DNA from: Afipia sp.
GTDB lineage: Bacteria > Pseudomonadota > Alphaproteobacteria > Rhizobiales > Xanthobacteraceae
NCBI GenBank assembly: GCA_030652315.1
Contig: JAUSAX010000013.1
Span: 1 to 64,000, forward strand
Reading direction: 5' to 3'
DNA length: 64,000 nt
Shown here: piece after piece, positions 17,259 through 26,076 of the stretch
Numbering within the stretch: the stretch's first letter is position 1
How the letters are laid out: the number at the start of each line of letters is the position of its first letter
Made by a program: the position numbers and the translations under genes
The notes under the pieces: generated by a model
What the model was told of the DNA's origin: nothing
Database searches by the model: none
Seen by the model: only the letters and a program-made list of their open reading frames with translations

Positions 17259-17343
17259 GTCATGCCCGGCTTTATGCCGGGCATCCACGTCCGTAGGATG
17301 CAACCAAGACATGGATGGCCGGAACAAGTCCGGCCATGACGAA
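17259..17343. repeat. Palindromic repeat, family A copy 3
   Basis: TGTCATGCCCGGCTTTATGC and GGCCGGAACAAGTCCGGCC flank an ACGTCCGTAGG...AAGACATGG core. It ends just before the VanX-like gene, and the open frame runs through it. Confidence 0.75.
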
Positions 17344-17358
17344 ATCGGACGCCGGGTC

Positions 17359-18102
17359 ATGAAACTTGCAATTGCAGTCCTGCTGGGTGGCCTCGGAATT
17401 TCTGCGGCCATCGCGCAGCCGCTGCCCGCCGGTTTCGTCTATCTGCGCGACATCGATCCGACCATCGTTCAGGACATGCGTTACGCCACTGCGAACAATT
17501 TCGTTGGCCGTGTACTGGCGGGTTATGAGGCCGGGGAGTGCATCGTCACCCGCAGCGTCGGCGCCGCGCTGAAGCGCGTGCAGCGGGATATCGTGCCGCG
17601 CGGCCTGTCGCTGAAGATGTATGACTGCTATCGCCCGCAGCGCGCGGTCGATGATATGTACGCTTGGGCGCAGGACGGCCGCGAGACGGAGGCGCAGCGG
17701 CGTTACAATCCGAAAATGCGCAAGGAAGATCTGTTCCGGCGCGGCTACATCGCAAGGCATTCCGGCCATTCGACCGGCAAGGCGGTGGATCTCACACTGG
17801 TGCAACTGCCTGTGTCAAAGGTCGCGCCGTTCGATCCGAAAGCCGCCTATGCCGATTGTACCGGATCGCAAAATCTGCGCGGGCCGGACAGCAGCGTCGA
17901 TATGGGCACCGGTTACGATTGCTCGGACGAGAAGGCGCATACCGGCTCGAAGGCGATCACGCCGCAGCAGCGCACATGGCGCAACACTCTCGTGTCCGCG
18001 ATGACGAAACAGGGCTTCGTGAATTACCGACTGGAATGGTGGCACTTCTCGCTGCCGGGGCCGGGCAATGCAGCGTTCGATTTCCCAGTGGCGAAGCGAT
18101 AA
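17359..18102 (+). CDS. D-alanyl-D-alanine dipeptidase (VanX/DdpX family), secreted
   Basis: The 247-residue protein starts with a signal peptide (about 1-19, MKLAIAVLLGGLGISAAIAQ). The catalytic zinc motifs are HSGHSTGKAVDLT (HxxxxxxxD-type pattern) and EWWHFS near the end. DdpX/VanX enzymes cut D-Ala-D-Ala to D-alanine. An exported location suggests recycling or scavenging of peptidoglycan dipeptides rather than resistance. The start at 17359 was chosen as the ATG that creates the signal peptide; the upstream extension is repeat sequence. No van regulators lie nearby. Confidence 0.88.
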   Translation: MKLAIAVLLGGLGISAAIAQPLPAGFVYLRDIDPTIVQDMRYATANNFVGRVLAGYEAGECIVTRSVGAALKRVQRDIVPRGLSLKMYDCYRPQRAVDDMYAWAQDGRETEAQRRYNPKMRKEDLFRRGYIARHSGHSTGKAVDLTLVQLPVSKVAPFDPKAAYADCTGSQNLRGPDSSVDMGTGYDCSDEKAHTGSKAITPQQRTWRNTLVSAMTKQGFVNYRLEWWHFSLPGPGNAAFDFPVAKR

Positions 18103-18196
18103 TTGCGGCGCGCATGGGGTTGAATTTTGGCGGCTCAATCATAGGTTTGCCGAAGAGGCGCGCGACCCAGCGCGCCTGACTTGGAAAGGCCTCGTC

Positions 18197-18478
18197 ATGA
18201 ACAGAGGCGGTATTACAGTCACGGCGATTCTTCTCGCAATCCTTGCGGCGACGATCTGGTGGGGATGGCAAGGCTGGACCGCACACGCCGACGTGCAGAT
18301 GTCGATCCACGGCTACATCGCGTTGGGACTGGGAGTTTTCTTCTCGCTTCTCATTGGATTCGGTTTGATGGCGCTGACGTTCTACTCAAGCCGTCGGGGC
18401 TACGATGACCTGCCGCAGGCCAAGGACAAGCCGGAACCGCCCGTCGGCGAAGATCAGGCCACACGCAACATTTCCTAA
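18197..18478 (+). CDS. Small two-span membrane protein of unknown function
   Basis: A 93-residue protein with two hydrophobic segments (about 6-25 and 38-62) and a charged C-terminal tail (KDKPEPPVGEDQATRN). It begins at the ATG after TTGGAAAGGCC and lies 95 bp after the VanX-like gene on the same strand, so cotranscription is possible. I recognise no named domain. The topology suggests that both termini are cytoplasmic. Confidence 0.7.
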   Translation: MNRGGITVTAILLAILAATIWWGWQGWTAHADVQMSIHGYIALGLGVFFSLLIGFGLMALTFYSSRRGYDDLPQAKDKPEPPVGEDQATRNIS

Positions 18479-18541
18479 CGGTGACGTGAAACGCGCCGCG
18501 TTCCGGTATAGCCTGTCGTTCTCAATTTCCGGGAACGACTC

Positions 18542-20191
18542 ATGGTGCAATCATCTTTGTCCGCGACAACCGACGTCTTCAACCAGTCGCCTCCGTTTGA
18601 GGATGTCGATCTGTTCTCCCTCGACCGCCCGCTCGCGGAGGCCCTGACGGTCAACGGCGGGGAGACGGCACAAGCAGAGCTTGCCGATTTTGGTAAGCAC
18701 TGGGGTTCGGCTGCTATGGCGCAGCGCGGCCGCGTCGCCAACGAAAACACTCCGAAGCTGAAGACCTTCGATGCGCGCGGTTTCCGCCGCGACGAGGTCG
18801 AATTCCATCCGGCCTATCATGAACTGATGGCGCACAGCGCCCACGCCGGCATTCACAATTCGACATGGAATGAAAACGGCGAAGCAGCAGGCGGCGCGTC
18901 CGAAGTCGTGCGCGGCGCGAAATTCTTCATCGCGGCGCAGGTCGAGACCGGGCACCTGTGCCCGATCACCATGACGCGTGCCGCAGTCGGTGCGCTGTCG
19001 GTCGATCCTGCATTGCGGGCGAAGGTGATGCCGGTACTCGGCACGCGCTCCTACGATCCGGCGTTCGCGCCGTGGTGGACCAAGCGCGGCATGACCATGG
19101 GCATGGGCATGACCGAAAAGCAGGGCGGCACCGACGTGCGCGCCAATATTACGCGCGCGGTGCGTGACGGCGACGCTTACAGGATCACCGGCCACAAGTG
19201 GTTCATGTCGGCGCCGATGTGCGACGCGTTCCTCGTGCTCGCGCAGGCGGAAGGCGGGTTGACCTGTTTCTTCATGCCGCGCTTCGCACCGGATGGCTCG
19301 GTCAACGGGCTTCAGTTTCAGCGTCTGAAGGACAAGCTCGGCAATCGCTCCAACGCATCGTCGGAAGTTGTGTTCGAGAATGCCTACGCGCTGCGGCTCG
19401 GCGAAGAGGGACGCGGCGTGCCGACGATCATCCAGATGGTCTCGCTGACCCGGCAGGATTGTTCGCTGGCGTCGGCGGGGCTGATGCGTTCGGGGCTCGC
19501 GCATGCGCTCCATCACGCGCGCCACCGCAGCGTGTTCCAGAAACATCTGGCCGATCAGCCGCTGATGCGCAGCGTGCTCGCCGACATGGCGCTGCATGTG
19601 GAAGCATCCACGGCGCTGGTGATGCGGCTGTGCCGATCGTTCGATCGTGCGCCCACCGACAAGGCGGAAGCAGCGTACATGCGGTTGCTGACGCCGGTGG
19701 TGAAATATTGGACCTGCAAGAGCGCGCCGGGATTTCTTTACGAGGCGATGGAGTGCCTCGGCGGCAACGGTTACGTCGAGGAGGGGATCCTGGCGCGGCA
19801 TTACCGCGAGTCGCCGGTCAATGCGATCTGGGAGGGCTCCGGCAACGTGATGTGCCTCGATGTGCTGCGCGCCTTGTCGCGCGAAGCCGATGCCGCGGCC
19901 GACGTGCTGCGCGGCCTTGTCGAACAGACCAAGGGGCTGCCGGGTGTGGTCGAGGCCGTCGGCTTCATCGCGAAGTCGTTTCGCCAGTCCGACGCCGAGC
20001 GCGTCGCGCGGCTCGCGGTGGAGAAACTCGCGCTGGTCGCAGCCGCCGCTGCGCTCAATGAAGTCTCGCCGAAGCATGCTGAACTGTTCGCAGCGACGCG
20101 GCTCGATGCCGATCACGGCGCACTCTACGGCGCGGTCGATCTTGCCAATGATGACATTCGCGGTCTGCTGGACCGCGCCTTGCCGGTTTGA
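18542..20191 (+). CDS. AidB-like acyl-CoA dehydrogenase family flavoprotein
   Basis: A 549-residue protein with the acyl-CoA dehydrogenase fold and the extra N-terminal segment of AidB (NQSPPFEDVDLFSLDRPL). Marks are MTEKQGGTDVRANIT (flavin/substrate region), KWFMSAPMCDAF, and the late ECLGGNGYVEE. The length (E. coli AidB has 541) and N-terminus favour the AidB group, which binds FAD and is linked to alkylation-stress resistance, over a fatty-acid dehydrogenase. No alkB or ada gene is nearby. The enzymatic substrate is unknown for the family. Confidence 0.86.
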   Translation: MVQSSLSATTDVFNQSPPFEDVDLFSLDRPLAEALTVNGGETAQAELADFGKHWGSAAMAQRGRVANENTPKLKTFDARGFRRDEVEFHPAYHELMAHSAHAGIHNSTWNENGEAAGGASEVVRGAKFFIAAQVETGHLCPITMTRAAVGALSVDPALRAKVMPVLGTRSYDPAFAPWWTKRGMTMGMGMTEKQGGTDVRANITRAVRDGDAYRITGHKWFMSAPMCDAFLVLAQAEGGLTCFFMPRFAPDGSVNGLQFQRLKDKLGNRSNASSEVVFENAYALRLGEEGRGVPTIIQMVSLTRQDCSLASAGLMRSGLAHALHHARHRSVFQKHLADQPLMRSVLADMALHVEASTALVMRLCRSFDRAPTDKAEAAYMRLLTPVVKYWTCKSAPGFLYEAMECLGGNGYVEEGILARHYRESPVNAIWEGSGNVMCLDVLRALSREADAAADVLRGLVEQTKGLPGVVEAVGFIAKSFRQSDAERVARLAVEKLALVAAAAALNEVSPKHAELFAATRLDADHGALYGAVDLANDDIRGLLDRALPV

Positions 20192-20204
20192 ATTCTTTTT
20201 GCGA

Positions 20205-20266
20205 GGTGCGCGAGCGACGAAGTATTCAGCGCCTGCCGATTGCGTCGCTTCGCTCGCAATGACGGA
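20205..20266. repeat. Short intergenic palindromic repeat
   Basis: GCGAGCGACG and CGTCGCTTCGCTCGC arms around AGTATTC; similar motifs recur in rhizobial intergenic DNA. Only one clear copy is seen here. Confidence 0.4.
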
Positions 20267-20331
20267 ATGGATCATTAATGTCTGCGCTTCAAAATCGGTT
20301 CTGAGACGACCAATAAGCTGGAGATTGGACC

Positions 20332-21108
20332 ATGACTGCCGCTGAAAGCTCCGCCGGCCTTACGCCTGTGTCGCCGCCGGGCCGCGAGCCGCGGGTCTGG
20401 AAGTTCATCGGAACCAGCCTGTGGGGGCTTGCGCTGTTCGGAGCGATGTTCGCCGGGCAGATCATTGTGGTCGCGTGGTTCCTGATCAGCAGTGGCGAAC
20501 CGGTCGATACCAGTTCGATGACCGCACTGCTCACCAACGGGCGCATCATTTCGCTGTCGGTCATCATGGGATTGCCGGCCATTCTCATCATGTTGTGGAT
20601 CGCGACGCGGCTGTCGCGGACGCCGTTCGCCGATTATCTGGCGCTGCGCTGGACATCATGGCGTATGTTCGCGGTCGGTGTGGCAAGCATGGTTATGCTG
20701 ATGGTGGTGTGGGAGATCATCAGCCGCGTAGCGGGACGTGAATCCTCGCCGGGTTTCATGATGGACGTTTTGAAGACGGCGCGGGCCGACGGCGCGCTGT
20801 GGCTGCTGGTGTTCGCGTTCTGCGTGGCCGCGCCGATTACGGAAGAATTCTTCGCGCGCGGGTTTCTCTATCGCGGCTGGTCGGAATCTTTTCTGGGTCC
20901 CGGCGGAGCCATTCTGCTGTCGTCAGCGGTATGGACCCTGATGCACATGCAATATAGCTGGTTCTTTCTCGCGCAGGTGTTCTCCATCGGATTGCTGCTT
21001 GGCTATCTGCGTTATCTCAGCAATTCGACTTGGCTGGTGGTGGTCCTGCACGGCCTCAACAATCTGGCTGCAACGGTGCAGACCATCTGGCTCGCGAACA
21101 ACTCGTAA
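20332..21108 (+). CDS. CPBP-family intramembrane metalloprotease
   Basis: A 258-residue membrane protein with about seven spans. The CPBP (CAAX protease and bacteriocin-processing) motifs are ITEEFFARGFLYR (EExxxR), VWTLMHMQ and VVLHGLNNL (HxxxN). These proteins cleave within or near the membrane; some act in immunity to peptides or in sorting, but no partner is obvious here. GGAG precedes the ATG. It ends 3 bp from the convergent AEC carrier gene. Confidence 0.86.
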   Translation: MTAAESSAGLTPVSPPGREPRVWKFIGTSLWGLALFGAMFAGQIIVVAWFLISSGEPVDTSSMTALLTNGRIISLSVIMGLPAILIMLWIATRLSRTPFADYLALRWTSWRMFAVGVASMVMLMVVWEIISRVAGRESSPGFMMDVLKTARADGALWLLVFAFCVAAPITEEFFARGFLYRGWSESFLGPGGAILLSSAVWTLMHMQYSWFFLAQVFSIGLLLGYLRYLSNSTWLVVVLHGLNNLAATVQTIWLANNS

Positions 21109-21111
21109 GTG

Positions 21112-22038
21112 TCACGTCACCAGCGCGATGGCCACAGGCATGGTGACGATGGCGAGTACGGTCTGCAACGTCAGGGTTTCCGCGACCAGCGGCGCGTCGC
21201 CGCCCATCTGTCGCGCCAGAACGTAGGCGCTCGACGCGGTCGGCACAGAGGCGCAGCAAGCGACGATCGCGAGGTTCGCACCTGAAAGTCCGAATGCGAG
21301 ACCGAGCGATATCGCCATGGCGGGCATCACCACCAGTTTCAGCACACACGACAGCAGCGCCGGTGCACCGGGACGCAGGACACCCTTCAGCTGAAGCCCC
21401 GCGCCGACAACGAGCAGTCCGAGCGCGAGCGAGGAGCGACCGAGCGCATCGATGAATTCATCGATCCATTTCGGAAACGCCAGTCCGGTCAGGTTGGCGG
21501 CCAGCCCGAGCGCGCAGGCCCAGATGAAGGGATTTTGCGCGATCGTGAGAAGAATGCGTGACCATGACAGCCGTGTGGGCGCGGCGTAGTGCGCCAGGAC
21601 CCAGACCGCCATGATGTTCAAAATCGGGATCATCGCCACCATAGCGACAGAGGCGAGGGTGAGTCCGATGTCGCCAAACAGATTTCCGGCGATGGCCAGC
21701 GCGACGTAGGTCTGCCACCGGCAGGAGCACTGGAAAATCGAGGTGAATGAAGGGCCGCTCACGCCAAGCCGCCGCATCAGGACCGGCCGCAACGCGAGAC
21801 AAAGCGTCGCCATCAACAACACGGCAATCAGTAGCGCGCCGCCGACACCGAACAGCGGAACCTCCGAAAGCTTTGCGCGGCTGAGTGTCCGAAACAGAAG
21901 TGCGGGGAACAGCACGTAGTAGACGAGCTGCTCAGTGCCGACCCAATGGGATTCTTCTTTTATAAGAACACGGCGCAGAACGAAGCCCATCACGATCAGC
22001 AGGAAGATCGGCACGATGGCCGCAATGATTGTCAGCAT
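21112..22038 (-). CDS. AEC-family (auxin efflux carrier) transporter
   Basis: A 308-residue membrane protein with about ten hydrophobic spans in two halves, as in the bacterial AEC/BASS-like fold. The N-terminus begins MLTIIAAIVPIFLLIVMGF. Family members export or import organic acids such as malate, and the substrate here cannot be read. It lies 3 bp downstream of ruvX on the same strand, so the two are probably cotranscribed although unrelated in function. Confidence 0.85.
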   Translation of the reverse strand: MLTIIAAIVPIFLLIVMGFVLRRVLIKEESHWVGTEQLVYYVLFPALLFRTLSRAKLSEVPLFGVGGALLIAVLLMATLCLALRPVLMRRLGVSGPSFTSIFQCSCRWQTYVALAIAGNLFGDIGLTLASVAMVAMIPILNIMAVWVLAHYAAPTRLSWSRILLTIAQNPFIWACALGLAANLTGLAFPKWIDEFIDALGRSSLALGLLVVGAGLQLKGVLRPGAPALLSCVLKLVVMPAMAISLGLAFGLSGANLAIVACCASVPTASSAYVLARQMGGDAPLVAETLTLQTVLAIVTMPVAIALVT

Positions 22039-22041
22039 CGG

Positions 22042-22533
22042 TCAATCTTCTCCCGATGCCTTGCGCAAAGTTGCGAGCCGATCCAGCGCGCCCTGCAGGA
22101 TGAAGATCGCCGCGTGTTCGTCGATCACCTTGGCGCGTTTGGCGCGGCTCATGTCCATCTCGATCAGTTCGCGCTCGACCGCGACGGTGGACAGGCGCTC
22201 GTCCCACAGGCCGATGGCAAGCTCCGTCAGTCTGGAGAAGTTCCGCGCGAACGCCCGCGTGGATTGCGCGCGCGGGCCTTCGCTGGCGTCCATGTTGATC
22301 GGCAGGCCGAGAATAAAGCCCACGACCTGGCGCTCGCCGGCCAAGGCCAGCAGCCGCGCGGCGTCGGCGGTGAAGGTCTTGCGCTGTATCGTCTCGATGC
22401 CGGTCGCGAGCTTGCGGTCGGGATTGGACACGGCAACGCCGATGGTTTTGGTGCCGAGATCGAGCCCGATCAGGGCTCCTCGTGCAGGCCAGAGCGCGGC
22501 GGCTTCGATCAGCGGCAGAATGGGTGCAGGCAT
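22042..22533 (-). CDS. ruvX: Putative Holliday junction resolvase YqgF
   Basis: A 163-residue RNase H-fold protein. It begins the fold at ALIGLDLGTKTIGVAVSNP, followed by GFILGLPINMD and DERLSTVAVE, with the last acidic motif in IDEHAAIFILQ. YqgF has a role in 16S rRNA processing and perhaps in junction resolution. In this family it usually stands next to gatCAB, as here (gatC starts 1.4 kb away on the other strand). The start at 22533 gives a 20-residue leader that could be shorter. Confidence 0.92.
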   Translation of the reverse strand: MPAPILPLIEAAALWPARGALIGLDLGTKTIGVAVSNPDRKLATGIETIQRKTFTADAARLLALAGERQVVGFILGLPINMDASEGPRAQSTRAFARNFSRLTELAIGLWDERLSTVAVERELIEMDMSRAKRAKVIDEHAAIFILQGALDRLATLRKASGED

Positions 22534-22753
22534 GGCCTCCGCTTATCACGCGGAACACAAGCGTTGCAAAGCGGGAAAGGCGAGGGTGATCACGGACCGG
22601 CGTTATTTGGGTTGTCCGCCGTTACGGCAATGCCGGTCTGTTATGCGTTTGAGGACGCGTGGTTCGTCCTCATAGCGGCTTTACAGTGCGATGTGCTAAG
22701 TCAGAGGCTGGTTGGCGACGATGCCGGCACCATCCCATCATGAAGAGACAACC

Positions 22754-23830
22754 ATGTGGCCAGACCGCAGACTGCTCGATCTTTTCAAGATCGATGTTCC
22801 GATTGTCCAGGCGCCGATGGCCGGAGTCCAGGACGTCGATGTCATGATCGGCGCGGCGGAGGGGGGCGCGCTTGGGTCCTTGCCCTGCGCGATGCTGTCG
22901 GTCGAGAAAGCGCGCGAGCAGGTCAGCATTTTCCGCCAGCGCATCGGCGCGCCACTCAACCTGAATTTCTTCTGCCATACGGCGGTCGATGCCGATGCGG
23001 CCCGGGAAGCCGGATGGCGCAAGCGGCTTGAGGCTTACTACAAGGAACTGGGGCTCGACCCCGGAATGACCGTCCAGGCGGCTAATCGCGCGCCGTTCGA
23101 TGCGCAGATGTGTGAGCTGGTCGAAGAGCTGAAGCCCGAGGTCGTGAGCTTTCATTTCGGTCTGCCGGACAAGGCGCTGCTGAAGCGCGTCAAGGCGGCG
23201 GGGGCGATCGTTATCGGCTCGGCGACCATCGTCAAGGAAGCGGTCTGGCTCGAGCAGAACGGCGCCGATGCGGTCATCGCGCAGGGCGCCGAGGCGGGTG
23301 GTCATCGCGGGATGTTTCTGACCGAGAGCATTGCTTCGCAGCCGGGCACGATGTCGCTGGTGCCGCAGGTGGTGGACGCGGTGCGGGTGCCGGTCATCGC
23401 CGCAGGCGGGATCGCGGACGGGCGAGGCATCGCTGCAGCGTTCGCATTGGGTGCGGCGGGGGTGCAGATCGGAACGGCTTATCTGCGGACGCCGGAATCC
23501 AAGGTCAGCGCCGGCGGGCGCGCAGCGCTTGCGGACGCTACGGATGAGTCCACCGTCATCACCAACGTCATGACCGGGCGTCCCGCGCGGGGTGTCGCCA
23601 ATCGCGTGATGCGCGAGGTCGGCCCGGTGTCGCCCGATGCGCCGATGTTCCCGCACGCAGCGACGGCGCTGAGCCCGCTGAAGGCGGCGGCGGAGAAACT
23701 GGGGCGGGTCGATTTCACCAATCTCTGGGCCGGCCAGTCGGTAGCGCTCGGGCGTCAGATCGGTGCGGCCGACCTGACCCGCGCGCTGGCGGCCGAAGCG
23801 CTCGACCGCCTGCGGGCGCTATCGGGATAG
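22754..23830 (+). CDS. Nitronate monooxygenase (2-nitropropane dioxygenase family)
   Basis: A 358-residue FMN-binding TIM-barrel protein. The marks are VQAPMAGVQD, NLNFFCH, SFHFGLPD, the flavin-binding VIAQGAEAGGHRG, IAAGGIADGRG and QIGTAYLRTPES. These enzymes oxidise nitroalkanes such as propionate 3-nitronate; some are reductases of unknown substrate. The ATG at 22754 was chosen over 22712 because it follows GAAGAGA and gives the usual MWPDRRLLDLF beginning. Confidence 0.9.
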   Translation: MWPDRRLLDLFKIDVPIVQAPMAGVQDVDVMIGAAEGGALGSLPCAMLSVEKAREQVSIFRQRIGAPLNLNFFCHTAVDADAAREAGWRKRLEAYYKELGLDPGMTVQAANRAPFDAQMCELVEELKPEVVSFHFGLPDKALLKRVKAAGAIVIGSATIVKEAVWLEQNGADAVIAQGAEAGGHRGMFLTESIASQPGTMSLVPQVVDAVRVPVIAAGGIADGRGIAAAFALGAAGVQIGTAYLRTPESKVSAGGRAALADATDESTVITNVMTGRPARGVANRVMREVGPVSPDAPMFPHAATALSPLKAAAEKLGRVDFTNLWAGQSVALGRQIGAADLTRALAAEALDRLRALSG

Positions 23831-23977
23831 AGTGGCGCGCAATGCGTGACGTAATTAATTGAAATAACTAAGCTAATTTAGGCGATGGCAATATGCCCGC
23901 GACTTATTTGGCGTTGGCGATCCCCGCCGAATGTTCTATGAGGGCGGCTGAATAGCGCCGTCCGGAGTCGTTAGAAT

Positions 23978-24265
23978 ATGTCAGTCGATGCCGCCACCGT
24001 CCGCCGGATCGCGCACCTTGCGCGCATCGCCGTCAAGGAAGACGAAGTCTCGCATCTGCAGGGCGAACTGAACGCGATGCTGGCCTTCGTCGAGCAGTTG
24101 ACCGAGGTCGATATCGACGGCGTCGAGCCGATGACCTCCGTGACGCCGATGGAGATGAAGAAGCGCGCGGACGTGGTCAGCGATGGTGAGATTCCCGCCA
24201 AGGTTCTCGCCAACGCGCCCGCGACCGAGGATCACTTCTTCCTGGTGCCCAAAGTCGTCGAATAA
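23978..24265 (+). CDS. gatC: Glu/Asp-tRNA amidotransferase subunit C
   Basis: A 95-residue subunit that stabilises GatA in the GatCAB complex, which amidates Glu-tRNA(Gln) and Asp-tRNA(Asn) to their correct forms. [12 protein letters not shown] and [15 protein letters not shown] are characteristic. It begins the gatC-gatA operon. The 147-bp upstream gap is AT-rich (ATTAATTGAAATAACTAAG) and likely holds the promoter. Confidence 0.95.
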   Translation: MSVDAATVRRIAHLARIAVKEDEVSHLQGELNAMLAFVEQLTEVDIDGVEPMTSVTPMEMKKRADVVSDGEIPAKVLANAPATEDHFFLVPKVVE

Positions 24266-24280
24266 CCCGAGGCAAATGCC

Positions 24281-24469
24281 ATGTGCCTGTTGTGCAGCGA
24301 CGAGAAGGCTTACGCGGCCTACATGACCTATCTCGACGAGATGGAGCGGCAGGGAAAGAATGTCGATCCCGACAAGGCCATCGACGCGGTGATCGACATG
24401 CTCGAAGCCGAGGCATCCAAAGCCAAAAAGAACAAGTCTCCCTTTCACTGCGATCCGATTGAAGAATGA
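24281..24469 (+). CDS. Small conserved protein between gatC and gatA
   Basis: A 62-residue acidic/basic protein starting MCLLCSDEKAYAAYM and ending FHCDPIEE. It has a CxxC pair near the N-terminus and an HC dyad near the C-terminus, a possible metal site. A central helix (MERQGKNVDPDKAIDAVIDM) is likely. Its stop codon directly abuts the gatA ATG (TGAATG), so gatA translation is probably coupled to it. I do not recognise a named family. GAGG lies upstream of the ATG. Confidence 0.8.
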   Translation: MCLLCSDEKAYAAYMTYLDEMERQGKNVDPDKAIDAVIDMLEAEASKAKKNKSPFHCDPIEE

Positions 24470-25948
24470 ATGACTGATCTGACTTCCCTGACGCTCGCCG
24501 ATGCCCGCGAGGGCCTCGCGCAGAAATCCTTCACGGCGCTGGAACTGACCGACGCGCATCTGGCCGCGATGGAAAAGGCGCGCGTGCTCAATGCCTACGT
24601 ACTGGAGACGCCAGAGCAGGCCCGCACGCAGGCGCGTGCAGCAGATGCGACCATCGCCAAGGGTGGCGCGGGTCCGCTCGCCGGTATTCCTCTCGGGGTG
24701 AAGGACCTGTTCGCCACCACCGACGTTCGCGCAACCGCGTGCTCGAAGATTCTCGGCAACTTCATCCCGCCTTACGAATCCACCGTGACCTCGCAGCTCT
24801 GGCGCGACGGCGCGGTGATGCTCGGTAAACTCAACTGCGACGAGTTCGCGATGGGGTCGTCGAACGAGACCTCGGCGTTCGGTCCGGTGGTCAATCCGTG
24901 GCGGCGCGAAGGCTCAGATACCAATCTCGTTCCCGGCGGCTCGTCCGGTGGCTCGGCATCGGCGGTTGCAGCCAATTTGTGTCTCGGCGCGACCGGCACT
25001 GACACCGGCGGCTCGATCCGTCAGCCCGCCGCATTCACCGGCATCGTCGGCATCAAGCCGACCTATGGCCGCTGCTCGCGCTGGGGCATCGTGGCGTTTG
25101 CCTCGTCGCTCGATCAGGCCGGACCGTTCGCGCGCACGGTGCGCGACACCGCGATCCTGATGCGTTCGATGGCTGGTCACGATCCGAAGGACACCACGTC
25201 GGTCGATCGTCCCGTACCGGACTACGAGGCCGCGATCGGCAAATCCGTGAAGGGGATGAAGATCGGTATTCCGAAGGAATACCGCCTCGACGGCATGTCC
25301 GGCGAAATCGACAAGCTGTGGGCGCAGGGCGCCGACTGGCTGAAGGCCGCAGGCGCAGAACTCGTCGAGGTCTCGCTGCCGTACACCAAATACGCGTTGC
25401 CGGCTTACTACGTCGTCGCGCCGGCGGAAGCCTCAAGCAACCTCGCGCGCTATGACGGTGTGCGCTACGGCGCGCGCGTCAACGGCAAGAACATCGCGGA
25501 GATGTACGAGAACACCCGCGCTGCGGGTTTCGGCCCCGAGGTTCGCCGCCGCATCATGATCGGTACCTACGTGCTCTCGGCCGGCTACTACGACGCGTAC
25601 TACCTGCGCGCGCAGAAGGTCCGCACGCTGATCAAGAAAGATTTCGAGGACGTGTTCGCCAAAGGCATTCACGCCATCCTGACGCCGGCGACGCCATCCG
25701 CTGCGTTCGGCATCGGGGAAAAGGGCAAGGCCGATCCGATCGAGATGTATCTCAACGACATCTTCACGGTGACCGTGAACATGGCCGGATTGCCTGGCAT
25801 CGCTGTGCCTGCGGGCAAGGACGGGCAGGGGCTGCCGCTTGGCCTGCAATTGATCGGCCGTCCGTTCGACGAGGAGACGCTGTTCTCGCTCAGCGAGGTG
25901 ATCGAACAGTCGGCGGGGCACTTCACAGCCAGGAAGTGGTGGGCGTGA
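24470..25948 (+). CDS. gatA: Glu/Asp-tRNA amidotransferase subunit A
   Basis: A 492-residue amidase-signature enzyme that makes the ammonia for transamidation. The Ser-cisSer-Lys triad sits in [10 protein letters not shown] (Lys), [12 protein letters not shown] (cis-Ser/Ser) and [11 protein letters not shown]. Length is normal. It abuts the small 62-residue gene, so the operon is gatC-orf62-gatA. gatB is found 4.3 kb downstream, after two patatin genes and a permease gene. Confidence 0.97.
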   Translation: MTDLTSLTLADAREGLAQKSFTALELTDAHLAAMEKARVLNAYVLETPEQARTQARAADATIAKGGAGPLAGIPLGVKDLFATTDVRATACSKILGNFIPPYESTVTSQLWRDGAVMLGKLNCDEFAMGSSNETSAFGPVVNPWRREGSDTNLVPGGSSGGSASAVAANLCLGATGTDTGGSIRQPAAFTGIVGIKPTYGRCSRWGIVAFASSLDQAGPFARTVRDTAILMRSMAGHDPKDTTSVDRPVPDYEAAIGKSVKGMKIGIPKEYRLDGMSGEIDKLWAQGADWLKAAGAELVEVSLPYTKYALPAYYVVAPAEASSNLARYDGVRYGARVNGKNIAEMYENTRAAGFGPEVRRRIMIGTYVLSAGYYDAYYLRAQKVRTLIKKDFEDVFAKGIHAILTPATPSAAFGIGEKGKADPIEMYLNDIFTVTVNMAGLPGIAVPAGKDGQGLPLGLQLIGRPFDEETLFSLSEVIEQSAGHFTARKWWA

Positions 25949-26076
25949 TGCTTCGTTGGGGTACCGCAGTATGCGGTGCTGCCTTGCATTCACCGTTTTG
26001 GTGGCCGAATGCCTGACGGCGGCGGTATGTCTTCATTAACCGCCGGGGGCGATAACGGCCGGTGGGATCGGTGATT

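Noticed and set aside
18551-20275. 574-residue open frame antisense to the AidB-like gene
   Set aside because: High-GC shadow; composition Arg/His-rich, no domain.
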